Assembly (NCBI RefSeq): GCF_000772955.1
Contig: NZ_JPVO01000039.1
Coordinates: 1-64,000 of the forward strand
Direction: 5' to 3'
Length of the DNA: 64,000 nucleotides
Origin: Ureibacillus sinduriensis BLB-1 = JCM 15800
GTDB lineage: Bacteria > Bacillota > Bacilli > Bacillales_A > Planococcaceae
The notes under the pieces are model-generated. The model was not told where the DNA came from, made no database searches, and saw nothing but the letters and a program-made list of their open reading frames with translations. The first letter of the stretch is position 1, and each line of letters begins with the position of its first letter. The position numbers and the translations under genes are program-made. Shown one piece after another: positions 32,042 to 42,088 of this stretch.

Positions 32042-32785
32042 TTAAATATCCTCACCATAAATTGCTGCTGTTTGGCGCACAATAATAAACTCCCGGCCGT
32101 TCCAATGGAGAAGGTTTTCAATGTACCCCAATCCATCTGCATGGAATCGTCCTGCAATTTGCTGCATGCCGAGCAAGTCATACTTCCCATTGCGTGCCAA
32201 ATCAATTGGATATAAAGCACTCGGAGGGTCCACCCATCCTTCAATCGGTTGTTTTAATGTTCCATTTGCATTATAAATTTCATCTAGATATTCCTTTCCT
32301 TTATATTGCAGATCTAAAGTATATTTTTTTCTTGGATTCTCACTATATACATTCGCCTTATAATTATTTGCATATTGTACCTTAAAGGAATGCTGTTCAT
32401 TAAATTGAATGGAATCAAAAATTTTTGTCATTCTTCCATGGAGAGAGGCATATACATAGGCCAAAATGATGCCTCCGCTCCCGCCAGAATCCATGACGAC
32501 AAAGACATCCTTTACACCATTTCCCGTCAAATCGCCCAACCAGATTGTCGGCTCATATCCCGCACTTTCTGGAAGTGTGATTGCTTGAACTTGATTTGTA
32601 CGGCCATCTCTAATCATTAACTTTACATTCGTAATATACGGGCTATCCGGTTGTTTAGTGCCGACTAGATATACCCAGTCCAAAAATCCGTCCCCAGTTA
32701 CATCACCGACTTGGCTTGCAATAACAGTTTGGCCTATGGATTGAGGTAAGGCAGGCACCCTTCTCCACTGGAATTGATTATTCAA
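32042..32785 (-). CDS. FG-GAP/VCBS-like repeat protein
   Basis: About 248 residues with three calcium-loop-like motifs, GDVTGDGFLDWVYLV (about 26-40), GDLTGNGVKDVFVV (about 89-102) and a weaker DLARNGKYDLLGM near 200. These are beta-propeller-type FG-GAP repeats. No signal peptide is seen, odd for a family usually found outside the cell. AGGAG is 7 bases before a TTG at 32785 but only 1 base before the ATG at 32791, so TTG is preferred. Role unknown; spore or envelope association is possible. Confidence 0.6.
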   Translation of the reverse strand: MNNQFQWRRVPALPQSIGQTVIASQVGDVTGDGFLDWVYLVGTKQPDSPYITNVKLMIRDGRTNQVQAITLPESAGYEPTIWLGDLTGNGVKDVFVVMDSGGSGGIILAYVYASLHGRMTKIFDSIQFNEQHSFKVQYANNYKANVYSENPRKKYTLDLQYKGKEYLDEIYNANGTLKQPIEGWVDPPSALYPIDLARNGKYDLLGMQQIAGRFHADGLGYIENLLHWNGREFIIVRQTAAIYGEDI

Positions 32786-32957
32786 CTTCATTCTCCTCGC
32801 TCATCAAGTTTCTTCTTACTAGTAAATGACAGGACATTCAAATGTGTCATGAATCTACCATTTTTTATGGTTTTCAACGGAATTTATGGGAAGCGAGGTA
32901 GCCCTCTAACAATTTTTCATTCTTTATAACCAAAATAACCCCCGCTAGCCACGGAGG

Positions 32958-33998
32958 TTACCTTTTCGTTATCCAGGAGAAGAAGATGGCGATTATGATG
33001 AAAAAGCCCAAATACCCCATTAAGGAATACACCTTGCCAACCAAAGTAGTAAACCCTATAAAGCTTGCCATAAACCCAATCGCACCTACCATAATAACTG
33101 CTGGTTTGTAAGTTGGATCTTTTGCGGGAACAAATCGTATGATAAACGAGTAGAGAAGCCCCACCGCGGTACTATAAATCATTCCCAACAGCGCGATAGC
33201 CATTATAATTCCCAATAACGGATGCATATTAGACGCAATTTCCAAAATCGGCATGTCTTTACCTGCAACAATATCCATTTTGGCGAACATTGCAATGTTG
33301 ATTAATAGAATTAAAATTCCAAGAATGATGCCGCCAATCAGCCCTCCAGCTCCAGCAACCTTCCGACTGCTCGCTGTACTGCCGATAACCGTCATCATTG
33401 CAACTCCTGTAGCGATATTATAAGAAACATAAAGCAAAGCACCCATCAGCCAATTAGGAGCCGCTACCCGTTGATGCTGTGCTAACATATTCTGTTCCGC
33501 TATAGTTAAATCCATTGTGAAAATAGAATAGATCGCGATAATGAGCATGACGCCCAGCAAATAAGGTGTAGCTACGGCAATAATACTAATAATGTTCTTT
33601 ACGTTCAGCATTAAAGTAAGCACCGTGATGATGACCATAAATAGACTGCCTATTATGGGATCCATACCCAGAATCTGATAAAATGTAGCCCCAGCCCCTG
33701 CAAACATGGCTACTGTGACAGCGAATAAAAAGAACGTGATCAGAATATCCAATATCGCTCCAAAAGAACGCCCTGCTATGTGATAAACAACTTCCTTATG
33801 CGATGTAGTATGTAGTTCATACCCTAATTGTGCGATACTCATCCCCAAAAATGAAAATCCGATCATGGCGACAATGGCACCGGTAATTCCGTAGGTACCA
33901 AAGCCAGTAAAAAATTGCATGATCTCTTGTCCGGAAGCAAAGCCCCCGCCAACAACTAAACCAACAAACGCTCCGCCGATTTGAAAACTTTTTTTCAC
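32958..33998 (-). CDS. YkvI-family membrane transporter-like protein
   Basis: About 346 residues with ten hydrophobic segments. The N-terminal SFQIGGAFVGLVVGGGFASGQEIMQFF and the later GALLYVSYNIATGVAMM are typical of the YkvI-type family, distantly related to the LeuT-fold amino acid transporters. Substrate unknown. GTG at 33998 follows GAGGG by 5-6 bases; a TTG at 34025 has no ribosome site. Downstream of menC on the same strand, but with a gap of 158 bases and a hairpin in between. Confidence 0.75.
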   Translation of the reverse strand: MKKSFQIGGAFVGLVVGGGFASGQEIMQFFTGFGTYGITGAIVAMIGFSFLGMSIAQLGYELHTTSHKEVVYHIAGRSFGAILDILITFFLFAVTVAMFAGAGATFYQILGMDPIIGSLFMVIITVLTLMLNVKNIISIIAVATPYLLGVMLIIAIYSIFTMDLTIAEQNMLAQHQRVAAPNWLMGALLYVSYNIATGVAMMTVIGSTASSRKVAGAGGLIGGIILGILILLINIAMFAKMDIVAGKDMPILEIASNMHPLLGIIMAIALLGMIYSTAVGLLYSFIIRFVPAKDPTYKPAVIMVGAIGFMASFIGFTTLVGKVYSLMGYLGFFIIIAIFFSWITKR

Positions 33999-34103
33999 CA
34001 ATTCCCTCATTTCTAAATTGGACAATCATATCTTTGAAGCGATCAAGATATGTTTTCTCTATATACATACGTCAAATAAAGCCATGAAATGTTTTTCAAA
34101 TTT

Positions 34104-34155
34104 CGACGAAAAAATCGCAGGAGGTCAAAGGTTAAAGTCTCCTGCGATATTGCAC
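34104..34155 (-). terminator. Terminator of menC
   Basis: ATCGCAGGAG (34114-34123) pairs with CTCCTGCGAT (34139-34148); on the minus strand the stem is followed by TTTTTTCG. Confidence 0.75.
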
Positions 34156-34156
34156 G

Positions 34157-35263
34157 CTATTTGTATGTTTTACTAGTTGTTGTATATTTGTTGATGGCCT
34201 CCAAATTTGGAGCAAAGCCTATTCCAACTTCTTGAGGGACTGTAATATAACCATCCTTTACAACTACTTCCGGCGTAATAATATCTTGTTCAAAGTAATG
34301 ATTGGAGCCTGCTGTGTCTCCGGGCATAACGAAATTCGATAGTGCCGTCAGAGCGATATTGTGTGCCCGGCCTATCCCGGATTCAAGCATACCGCCGCAC
34401 CATACCGGAATCCCCTTTTTCTCACAATAATCATGAATTCTTTTAGCTTCTGATATCCCGCCGACACGGCCAATTTTAATATTGATGATACCACAGCTTC
34501 CCATTTCAACCGCTTTTCTAGCATCCTCCAATGAAAGGATGCTTTCATCTAAACAAATCGGGGTTTTGATCATTTTTTGCAACTCAGCATGGTCAATAAT
34601 ATCGTCCGGTGCAAGTGGTTGTTCTATCATCATTAAATTAAATTCGTCCAATTGTTTAAATATCTCCACATCCGCCAAAGTGTAAGCCGAATTCGCATCA
34701 GCCATCATTGGCAGTTCAGGGAAATTTTCACGTAGAACGCGCATTACATCTACGTCCCAACCTGGCTTGATTTTAAGTTTAATACGCTTATATCCTTCAT
34801 TAACCGCTTTAGCGACTACCTCAATTTGTTTTTCAATCGTCTCTTGAATTCCTAGGCTAATACCCACTTCGATTTTATCCTTTTTACCACCAAGGGCCTG
34901 TGCCAAAGATTGGTTTGTTTGTTGGGCATAAATATCCCATAGCGCTCCTTCGATCGCAGATTTAGCCATATAATTTTTTCGAATCCCTTTAAATAACTCG
35001 ATTGTTTCTTCGGGATGCCGTATTTCTCGGTCCAAAATTAAGGGAATTAAAAAATCCTCCAGCATATGCCAAGTTGTTTTCATTGTTTCCTCGGTATACC
35101 ACGGCGCCTCGAAGGCAACCGATTCTCCAAATCCGATTGTTCCCTTTTCATCTTCTACTTCTAAAAGCAAAAATCCTTTGTTAGAAATAGTGCCAAAGCT
35201 TGTCGAGAATGGATGTTTAAGTTTCATATTTAAATGGCGTATAGTTACTTTTTTTATTTTCAT
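34157..35263 (-). CDS. menC: o-Succinylbenzoate synthase / N-acylamino acid racemase
   Basis: 368 residues, enolase superfamily of the muconate-cycloisomerase group. Seen: KLKIKPGWD (the KxK acid/base pair), MADANSAYT (Asp ligand), IEQPL (Glu ligand), CLDESI (Asp ligand) and NIKIGRVGG with the second catalytic Lys. The [17 protein letters not shown] block is typical of the low-GC MenC type. It makes o-succinylbenzoate for menaquinone, but in Firmicutes the same proteins often racemise N-acylamino acids. No other men gene is nearby, so the racemase role is as likely. ATG at 35263 after GGAAGGAA. Confidence 0.85.
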   Translation of the reverse strand: MKIKKVTIRHLNMKLKHPFSTSFGTISNKGFLLLEVEDEKGTIGFGESVAFEAPWYTEETMKTTWHMLEDFLIPLILDREIRHPEETIELFKGIRKNYMAKSAIEGALWDIYAQQTNQSLAQALGGKKDKIEVGISLGIQETIEKQIEVVAKAVNEGYKRIKLKIKPGWDVDVMRVLRENFPELPMMADANSAYTLADVEIFKQLDEFNLMMIEQPLAPDDIIDHAELQKMIKTPICLDESILSLEDARKAVEMGSCGIINIKIGRVGGISEAKRIHDYCEKKGIPVWCGGMLESGIGRAHNIALTALSNFVMPGDTAGSNHYFEQDIITPEVVVKDGYITVPQEVGIGFAPNLEAINKYTTTSKTYK

Positions 35264-35597
35264 CTTGATTTCCTTCCTATATGCTAACTAATTCGTATTT
35301 TTTCGAACATCAATGCAATCTCTATCTTGGTACACTGCCCTCTTTAAATCACATTATTATAAATATACATCTTATATAAAGAAATTCGTGAATTCACGTC
35401 TGTAAATACAACTTTTCTAAACAGCTATACTCACCTTTGTTAGTTAGATCGTGGTGGAATTCTCTCCTGTTATTACCTCTATATAGCTTAAAATCGACGC
35501 TCCTCGATTTATATAGCTTGTTTCCTCATGATAGAATGTTACAATTATATGAAAGTTTTTGAAGTTTTTCACAAATTAGTCATAAGGGGATGTACGA
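35264..35597. other. Intergenic region between menC and MFS gene
   Basis: No gene seen in 334 bases. It contains the small hairpin AAATCGA/TCGATTT (35491-35510) flanked on both sides by the direct repeat ATATAGCTT (35481 and 35511). The ribosome site AAGGGGATG for the next gene lies at its end. Confidence 0.5.
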
Positions 35598-36791
35598 ATG
35601 CAAAGACAACACATAGAGGTGCTATTTGGAGGCGTGTTGCTTTTAGTAGTTGCAATGGGGATCAGTCGTTTTGCATTTACACCGATCTTACCGTTCATGC
35701 GAATAGAGGAAGGGCTCTCCTTTGAAAAAGGTGGCTACCTAGCTTCTAGTAATTATATCGGTTACTTTGCAGGGGCTCTTGGCGCGGGGTTTATTTACCG
35801 CAATAAAAAAAATTTCTTGATTATAACTGTGATACTTAATGTGATCTCGATTTTCATAATGGGGTTGACACATTCTTTTTTGCTATGGCTGTTATTGCGA
35901 TTTATTGCAGGTGCAACAAGTGGTTTTATTTTCGTATTGACCTCTAGTATTATTATGGATTACCTGGCTTCCCACTCGAAGACTCGTTATTCGGGCTTTT
36001 TATTCTCCGGAATCGGGATCGGTATTGCTATCTCGGGTTTACTCGTACCGTTTATCGAGGGCCGTTTCGGTTGGGAGGGATCTTGGCTGGGGCTCGGTAT
36101 ATTATCTGCGCTATTTCTCATTATGACAATCGTTTTTTGGAGGAGTATCTCTATCCAAAATGGCGAGAAAGTTGAAAAATCGAATGATACTAAAATCTTC
36201 AAAGGGTTTATGCCTTGGTTAATCATTGCTTATGGTTTGGAAGGCCTTGGTTATATTATTACAGGTACATTTTTGGTAGATATCATCTACAATATTGAGA
36301 GTTTAAGATCGTTTGCCAGTTTTAGTTGGGTAATCGCCGGAATAGCCGCCGCACCGGCTGCACCGTTATGGATGCTGTTAATATCCCGGTTCACTACCGT
36401 GAAAGTATTATCAATTGCTTATATTTTGCAGGTGATTGGGATACTATTGCCTGTTTTTGCACAGACATCCTGGAGTGTTCTTTTATCAGCGTTTTTATTC
36501 GGCTTTACTTTTGTAGGGATTGTTTCTCTATCAACGGCTTATGCACGTGAGCTATTTCCGAAACAAAGTGGGGTTGTGGTCTCTGCATTGACTACCTCCT
36601 ATGCGCTCGGTCAAATTATCGGGCCTATACTGGCAAGTTCGGTTGAATCATATTTTAATAGCTTTAAAGCGCCTCTTTCCTTCGCAGGCTCCATCGTAAC
36701 TGTTGCACTTGCTATTCTATTAATAGGGAAACGGTATAGTGATCGTAAGGAGTTGGCAAAGGATATCGAAGTTTTTCATCATTCTAGTTAG
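35598..36791 (+). CDS. YbfB/YjiJ-family MFS transporter
   Basis: 397 residues, 12 helices. The opening VLFGGVLLLVVAMGISRFAFTPILPFM and EEGLSFEKGGYLASSNYIGYFAGALGAG are the hallmark of the YbfB/YjiJ group of major facilitators. Substrate unknown. ATG at 35598 follows AAGGGGATG. No regulator is adjacent. Confidence 0.8.
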   Translation: MQRQHIEVLFGGVLLLVVAMGISRFAFTPILPFMRIEEGLSFEKGGYLASSNYIGYFAGALGAGFIYRNKKNFLIITVILNVISIFIMGLTHSFLLWLLLRFIAGATSGFIFVLTSSIIMDYLASHSKTRYSGFLFSGIGIGIAISGLLVPFIEGRFGWEGSWLGLGILSALFLIMTIVFWRSISIQNGEKVEKSNDTKIFKGFMPWLIIAYGLEGLGYIITGTFLVDIIYNIESLRSFASFSWVIAGIAAAPAAPLWMLLISRFTTVKVLSIAYILQVIGILLPVFAQTSWSVLLSAFLFGFTFVGIVSLSTAYARELFPKQSGVVVSALTTSYALGQIIGPILASSVESYFNSFKAPLSFAGSIVTVALAILLIGKRYSDRKELAKDIEVFHHSS

Positions 36792-37046
36792 ATATTTCCA
36801 TATTAGCAGTTTCCCGGCAAACAAAGGGAAACTGTTTTTATTTCTCCGCCACTTCTTCAGGATACCGATGTGGTCTCCGTTTTGTTGGGGGCAATTTCCC
36901 AACATTTACTTATGGTAGATTCTAAGTAGATTCATTCCTCATGATTTCTATCTAGACTTCAGCACATTTTTAGCTTTCATGGCTATATGTCCATTAACTA
37001 AATCTATTAACCGAATAAAATGATACAGAAAGGAGGTGAAACAAGG

Positions 37047-37148
37047 TTTGTAAATGTTCTCCTCATCATCGTTGCCATGTTCACACTCCTCCAAATAGGC
37101 AAATTGATGATGTATAATCTGGAAGAATGGCTACAACCCTTATATTAA
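37047..37148 (+). pseudogene. Possible small membrane peptide or 5' remnant without a start codon
   Basis: Frame VNVLLIIVAMFTLLQIGKLM then MYNLEEWLQPLY and a stop at 37146. It looks like one membrane helix with an amphipathic tail. AGGAGG lies at 37031-37036, but the codons at normal spacing are TTT and GTA, not a start. The first ATG is 11 codons in. Either a true mini-gene with a lost start or decay. Confidence 0.35.
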
Positions 37149-37842
37149 TCTATTAGTACTCTAATGTTTTTAAGAAATGGCACCATGACCAAATGGAGAT
37201 TCAAGGATTGAATCTTTTCGGCAATCATACTCACCTGGTAGATTCATGCCTTAAAGAATTGTGATTCAATCTCTTCCCCCTCTTAAAAGAAACTCCATGG
37301 AAGATTGGAAATGCGAATGCAGCATTTTTTGAAGACAATGCTTTACTGTTGGGAATCAAGAAAGAGAATTGTCAATTTGATGATGTAAGCAGATGCTATA
37401 AATATGAATAGATAGTTTAAAAACATGTGAACAGCATGATATTAGTAAGCTCGGGTCTCCAAAAGATTTAAGAAGAAAACTAAGATCATCCATTCATCCA
37501 GCAAATGCGGACATTATGACAATTGCACAATTACTCTATTTCATGTAAGGGAATCCGAATTCCGACAAATCTCTCAAAAACAAGCAAATAGAGTATATTT
37601 TAAAATAGGCGGGGAACAAAGCTTCCCTCGGTTAAAGCAGAAAAAAATCACATCTTCTGTAATGGCGAAAACTTCCTCCTTTCTGACATTATGAGCAAGT
37701 GTGATTATAGCTGGAATTTCAAAGCTTTTAAGTAACAACTATGCTTTTGGCTTCTCGTAAATACTCTTTATTGAAAAGGATTATTCAATTTAATAAGGTG
37801 CAGTAATTTTTCCACAAACCCATTTTATACAACCTGTTTAAT

Positions 37843-37880
37843 GCTTATTGGTTCAAAGCCAATAGGCATCTTTTTATTGA
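37843..37880 (+). terminator. Orphan rightward terminator
   Basis: GCTTATTGG (37843-37851) pairs, with one wobble/mismatch, with CCAATAGGC (37859-37867) and is followed by ATCTTTTTATT. There is no intact gene before it. Confidence 0.55.
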
Positions 37881-38063
37881 TAAGGCAAGTATTGTTGGGT
37901 TATATGATTGCCGAGTTGTTCTCTTTGTAGAAGGTTTGAGGAAAAATGAGATTCCTTTTCCCAGATTTCAAGAGCTTCTAACAAGGTGAATATTCTTAGC
38001 ATGCGTAATTATCTTTTCAATAAAAAGTATTTCTATAAGCTAGTTGATTTAGATGCTTTCAAT

Positions 38064-38104
38064 AAAAAGGTGGCGGGAACAACTAAATTCCCACCACCTT
38101 TTTT
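38064..38104 (-). terminator. Terminator of the MMPL gene
   Basis: AAGGTGGCGGGAA (38067-38079) pairs with TTCCCACCACCTT (38088-38100) with one mismatch, followed on the minus strand by TTTTATTG. Confidence 0.8.
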
Positions 38105-38113
38105 ATTTTTATC

Positions 38114-41100
38114 CTATTCTTTTTTTCTTGAGAATACGTTTTTCATTTTTTCAGTCAGCCCCATTACTGCTGGCATGAAGACCGGCAGCATAATAAAGCT
38201 TAATAATACAAGGCCGACCAAAACCAAAATCGCTACTTGCATTAGTGTAACAATACCCGAAGGAATTAACGCCGCAAACGTACCACCCAAGATTAGGGCC
38301 GCTGACAAGACAACGCCGCCGATATGTTTGGCTGCATCAATAATTCCTGCACTTCCCTGTTCCTTCACTTCATGATAACGCATCATTAAGAAGATACTAT
38401 AATCCACCCCTAGTGTTACGATCATGATAAAGCTGAAGAATGGAACATTCCAACTCAGTATACTTTGCCCCAGCAATGCTTCACTCAGTAATTCAGAAAG
38501 GCCGAGTGATGTGTAGTAAGCAAGAATAAGCGACGCAATAATTATAATCGGTTGCCAAATAGAGCGTGTGATAACTACTAATACAAGTGCAATACCAATC
38601 ATCATGATAACAATCGTACGCGTAAAGTCATCACTGGAAATTTGCTGCAAATCTACATTGGCTGATGATTTACCGCCCAATGCGATTTCTGCATCGGCAA
38701 GACTTGAATTTTTTGCAGTTGCCTTGATTTGTTCATCGATATCTTTGATAATCGACATCGCTTCTTTTGAATATGGATTTACGTCCAAGATAATCGTCAT
38801 TTTTGTCATTGTCCGATCTTCCGACATGTACATATCCAAGCTTTCTTCAAATTCTTCACCGTCTAATACTTCTTGCGGTATATAGAAGACGCTATTTGAA
38901 TCTGAACTGCTGACTTCTCCAAGATAGTCTTGTGCGTCCAATAGACCATCACTGATCTCCGTTAAACCATCTGTGCTTTGGGCCAAGCCGTCCTGCAATT
39001 GCTTCATTTTATCTTGAAGTGTCGTTAAACCTTCTTGCAATTGTTTTTGGCCGTCGTTAACTGTAGATAATCCTGTTTCCAGATCTCCAGTTTTGGAGCT
39101 AATTTGGTTAACCCCTGCTTCACCTGATTGGAGTCCTGTCGCTAACGTATTAGCTCCCGTTTGCAGTTGTCCTACTCCCTTTTCCACCTGCTCCAAGCCA
39201 TTTGTAATTTGAGCGAAAGATGTATTTGCTTGTTGCAGAGAAGTGATGGCTACATTGTATTGTGGCGTTAACTCTTGTAATTTTGTTGCTAGTTGCGCCA
39301 GCTGAGCCTGGGCGGATACTGCTGTACCGATAACAGTTTGGACATTCACATCAGTGGCTAAATCCGGATTAGATTCAACTAAGACATTCATGGATTGTTC
39401 AATGGCTGCATAACCTTGTGCACTGCTTGCAATTGCATTTTCCACTGTAGTGAAAAGTTCACTAAATGCACTTAATCCATTTTCAATTTCCCCGTACCCT
39501 TTTTGTAATTCAGAGGCACCACTACTTAAATTACCAATACTTGTTTTTAAGGCACTTAGACCACCTTCCAGTTCGGTTGCCCCATTAGCACCATTTTCCA
39601 AGCCATTCGCTACTTGGTTTAAAGCATCCCCTAACTTGCCAACCCCCTGCTCCATTGCAGTAGTACCATCAATTAGTTGTTGGACGCTATCAAAGCTGTT
39701 TTCGTCTACTTCACCAAGCTTGCCTTCTGCTTCAGAAAGACCTTCGTTAATAGTTCCCAAGCCTTCTTGAGCCGAACCAAGACCTTCATTTAGTGTATTT
39801 GTTTGATCCTGGATATATAAATCTTGAATTTTATCCCCCGCCGGACGTGTTACAGATAACACTTGGGAGACACCATCTACATTTGAGATCACATCTGCCA
39901 ATTGGTCTATATCTTGCAAACCAGATTGAGTGGCAAGTGAATCTTCTTCTTTAATAACCAATGTTGTTGGGGATGAGAACCCAGATGGGAAATGATCCTC
40001 AATTACATTGATTGCTTGTTTTGATTCATATTCATCGCTGATTTCAACCAAATCATTATAATTCAGTTCACCGGTATATTTAATAATGAACGGTGTTGAA
40101 ATGACAGCTACCAATACCAATGCAACAATCGGTCTAAAGAAAGAATGCTTCGATAAAAATAACCATATTTTATTTTCACTATGGCCATTAATCGATTTAG
40201 CCGGCCAGAACATCTTAATGCCAAATACAGCCATAAAGAACGGATTTAATGTAAGTAATACAAGCATTAAAACTGCTACCCCGATTGCAACAGCCGATGT
40301 CGCCTGGTAAAGTTTAAATTCCGCTAAATACAGTACGATAAATCCGATAAATACTGCAATCCCACTATATATAACCGTTTTACCTGCCGTCTTGTATGTC
40401 TCAGTAATCGCTTTTAAAATTTGTCCGCCTTTTCCGAGCTCTTCTTTAAAACGTGTGTAAAGTAGGATATTATAATCTGTTCCTATTCCAAACAAGATAA
40501 CAATCAAAAAGACTTGCGTAAAATTTGAGAATGGAAAGTTGAACTTATCAACAAGCTGGGTCACAATCCCAAGGGAAACAATATAGGATACGCCTACTGT
40601 AATTAACGAAATTAAAGGAACCACTGGAGATCGGAATACTAAAACTAATACGACCAGTATGAAAACAATCGCAATGACCTCAGTTTTCTTAATTCCCGCC
40701 TGTGATGACTTTGCAAAATCATCCATTACGATATCTGTTCCTGTATAATAAGAATCTACAGATTGCAGTTCCGTTTCTTCCCTCAAGCTTTGGGCAGCTT
40801 CTTCTACTGTCCCTTGATTTTTATCAACGGAAATTTGAGTTAATATCGTTGTTCCATCTTCGGAAACAAGTTGTTTCTCTGCCTCTTCGCTATCTGCGGG
40901 AGCAAGCATGTCCGTTATCCCCAGCTCATCGCGATGATCTTTCAGGGTTTGGATTGCCTGATCAACCTCTTCAAGCTGTGCTTCAGTCAATGCTTCCTCA
41001 TTGCCACTCGTAAATACCGCTATAAACTCATAGGTATCGGTTCCCTCATCGGCCATCTCCGTCAGCAGCTTTGATGCCACCTTACTTTGAGTGTAGGATG

Positions 41101-41224
41101 GAATATCTGTCTGACCTTTTTCACGTACTAATGTATCTAAATTTGGCATTGTAACAATCATGACGATTGATATTATTACCCATACTACAAACGATGCAGT
41201 ACGCATATTCAGCCAATTCTTCAA
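38114..41224 (-). CDS. MMPL/RND-superfamily exporter (YdfJ-like)
   Basis: 1036 residues with two MMPL halves. Each half has a helix bundle and the proton-relay motif: GTDYNILLYTRFKEEL in the first (near 245) and GVDYSIFLMMRYHE in the second (near 955). Between them (about 475-790) lies a long extracytoplasmic region of heptad-like LxxGLxxAxxGL repeats, a coiled-coil module also found in YhgE/Pip-type proteins. Probably exports lipids, surfactants or drugs. Start TTG at 41224 after AAAGGTG. The divergent TetR gene 151 bases away is the likely repressor. Confidence 0.85.
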   Translation of the reverse strand: MKNWLNMRTASFVVWVIISIVMIVTMPNLDTLVREKGQTDIPSYTQSKVASKLLTEMADEGTDTYEFIAVFTSGNEEALTEAQLEEVDQAIQTLKDHRDELGITDMLAPADSEEAEKQLVSEDGTTILTQISVDKNQGTVEEAAQSLREETELQSVDSYYTGTDIVMDDFAKSSQAGIKKTEVIAIVFILVVLVLVFRSPVVPLISLITVGVSYIVSLGIVTQLVDKFNFPFSNFTQVFLIVILFGIGTDYNILLYTRFKEELGKGGQILKAITETYKTAGKTVIYSGIAVFIGFIVLYLAEFKLYQATSAVAIGVAVLMLVLLTLNPFFMAVFGIKMFWPAKSINGHSENKIWLFLSKHSFFRPIVALVLVAVISTPFIIKYTGELNYNDLVEISDEYESKQAINVIEDHFPSGFSSPTTLVIKEEDSLATQSGLQDIDQLADVISNVDGVSQVLSVTRPAGDKIQDLYIQDQTNTLNEGLGSAQEGLGTINEGLSEAEGKLGEVDENSFDSVQQLIDGTTAMEQGVGKLGDALNQVANGLENGANGATELEGGLSALKTSIGNLSSGASELQKGYGEIENGLSAFSELFTTVENAIASSAQGYAAIEQSMNVLVESNPDLATDVNVQTVIGTAVSAQAQLAQLATKLQELTPQYNVAITSLQQANTSFAQITNGLEQVEKGVGQLQTGANTLATGLQSGEAGVNQISSKTGDLETGLSTVNDGQKQLQEGLTTLQDKMKQLQDGLAQSTDGLTEISDGLLDAQDYLGEVSSSDSNSVFYIPQEVLDGEEFEESLDMYMSEDRTMTKMTIILDVNPYSKEAMSIIKDIDEQIKATAKNSSLADAEIALGGKSSANVDLQQISSDDFTRTIVIMMIGIALVLVVITRSIWQPIIIIASLILAYYTSLGLSELLSEALLGQSILSWNVPFFSFIMIVTLGVDYSIFLMMRYHEVKEQGSAGIIDAAKHIGGVVLSAALILGGTFAALIPSGIVTLMQVAILVLVGLVLLSFIMLPVFMPAVMGLTEKMKNVFSRKKE

Positions 41225-41328
41225 GTTGAATCACCTTTCTTCTATATAATTCGTTTGTTTCTCCAGTACTTCTTTTCGAGAAACATTTCTATTAATACAC
41301 TAACATGATAAAAAAGTTTAAAATATAG

Positions 41329-41347
41329 ACAATGAGGGCCCAATTGT
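41329..41347. promoter_or_regulatory. Candidate TetR operator in MMPL/TetR intergenic
   Basis: ACAAT (41329-41333) and ATTGT (41343-41347) flank a GGGCCC centre. It lies between the divergent starts. One site only and slightly off-centre, so low certainty. Confidence 0.3.
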
Positions 41348-41375
41348 TTAAAAAATTTTTAATCCGGGGTGAAAA

Positions 41376-41942
41376 ATGAAACATAGTGAAGAAACAAAAA
41401 GAATACTTGCCGTATCCTTAAAGGAATTAATGAAAAATAAGCCCCTTGAAAAAATCTCCATCCGTGAACTGACTGAAAATGCGAATGTGAACCGCCAAAC
41501 CTTTTACTACCATTTCGAAGACATTTACGATTTACTCAAATGGACATTCCAACAGGAAACAATTCAATTTCTGGATGTACATGATGATGCACTTGTTTGG
41601 AAAGAAGGACTACTTCAGCTTTTTAAATATTTGGAGGCCAATAAAGAATTTTGTTTATGTGCATTACAATCTTTGGGCCGAGGTCATCTTAAGCGTTTTT
41701 TCTATTCCGATATTTCCAGCATTTTCGGAAGAGTTATTAAGGCATGTGGAGAGAGATTGGATGCAACGGAAGAATATATGTCATTTTTAACTCACTTCTA
41801 CACCATCTCATTGGCGGGTTTAGTAGAGAGCTGGCTTACCGGTGAAATGGACCAAACACCCGAGGAGATAATTGAGATGATTGATATCTTTATAGCTGAT
41901 CAACTACTCGGTGCGGAACAACGGATAAAAGGAAATAGTTAG
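41376..41942 (+). CDS. TetR-family regulator, likely repressor of the MMPL gene
   Basis: 188 residues. Helix-turn-helix ISIRELTENANVNRQTFYYHFEDIYDLLKW (about 27-56) is typical of TetR proteins close to the DhaS-like group. C-terminal ligand-binding helices follow. Divergent from the MMPL exporter, the common arrangement for local control. A possible operator, ACAAT/ATTGT around GGGCCC, lies at 41329-41347. ATG at 41376 follows CCGGGGTG. Confidence 0.8.
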   Translation: MKHSEETKRILAVSLKELMKNKPLEKISIRELTENANVNRQTFYYHFEDIYDLLKWTFQQETIQFLDVHDDALVWKEGLLQLFKYLEANKEFCLCALQSLGRGHLKRFFYSDISSIFGRVIKACGERLDATEEYMSFLTHFYTISLAGLVESWLTGEMDQTPEEIIEMIDIFIADQLLGAEQRIKGNS

Positions 41943-42002
41943 TAGTTAGTGCAGCCTGATAAAATAAGTGATTAGCTTTTTTTTAGGATTTTGTGCTTTG
42001 CG

Positions 42003-42015
42003 ATTTGCGCAAAAT
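42003..42015. promoter_or_regulatory. RocR-UAS-like palindrome downstream of sigL
   Basis: ATTTGCGCAAAAT shares the TTTGCGCAAA core with the palindrome upstream of rocD (44885-44900). It lies between the TetR and sigL stop codons. It may be chance, or a distant activator site of the kind known downstream of B. subtilis rocG. Confidence 0.3.
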
Positions 42016-42042
42016 TCAAAGTGTGTTCAACATAACTACCAA

Positions 42043-42088
42043 AAAAGCAGCATCCCTCTCTCCTATGGAGATGTGGTGCTACTTTTTT
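42043..42088 (-). terminator. Terminator of the rocR-sigL operon
   Basis: AGCAGCATC (42046-42054) pairs imperfectly with the GTGGTGCTAC region (42074-42083). On the minus strand it ends in CTTTTTTGG. It overlaps the sigL stop codon. Confidence 0.6.

Larger units (their letters stand above)
36792..37985. other. Gene-poor stretch, probable decayed coding DNA
   Basis: About 1.2 kb with no intact gene of normal size. It holds an AGGAGGTGA ribosome site (37031-37039), a 33-codon hydrophobic frame at 37047-37148, short protein-like fragments in different frames (LKETPWKIGNANAAFFED at about 37284-37337, and SSIHPANADIMTIAQLLYF ending near 37545), and a rightward terminator at 37843-37880. A gene start and end signal with broken frames between them suggests a dead gene. 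I cannot name the parent. Confidence 0.45.

Noticed and set aside
34482-34685. Plus-strand frames within menC and other large genes
   Set aside because: Antisense shadows: no ribosome sites, and the opposite strand encodes well-recognised conserved proteins.
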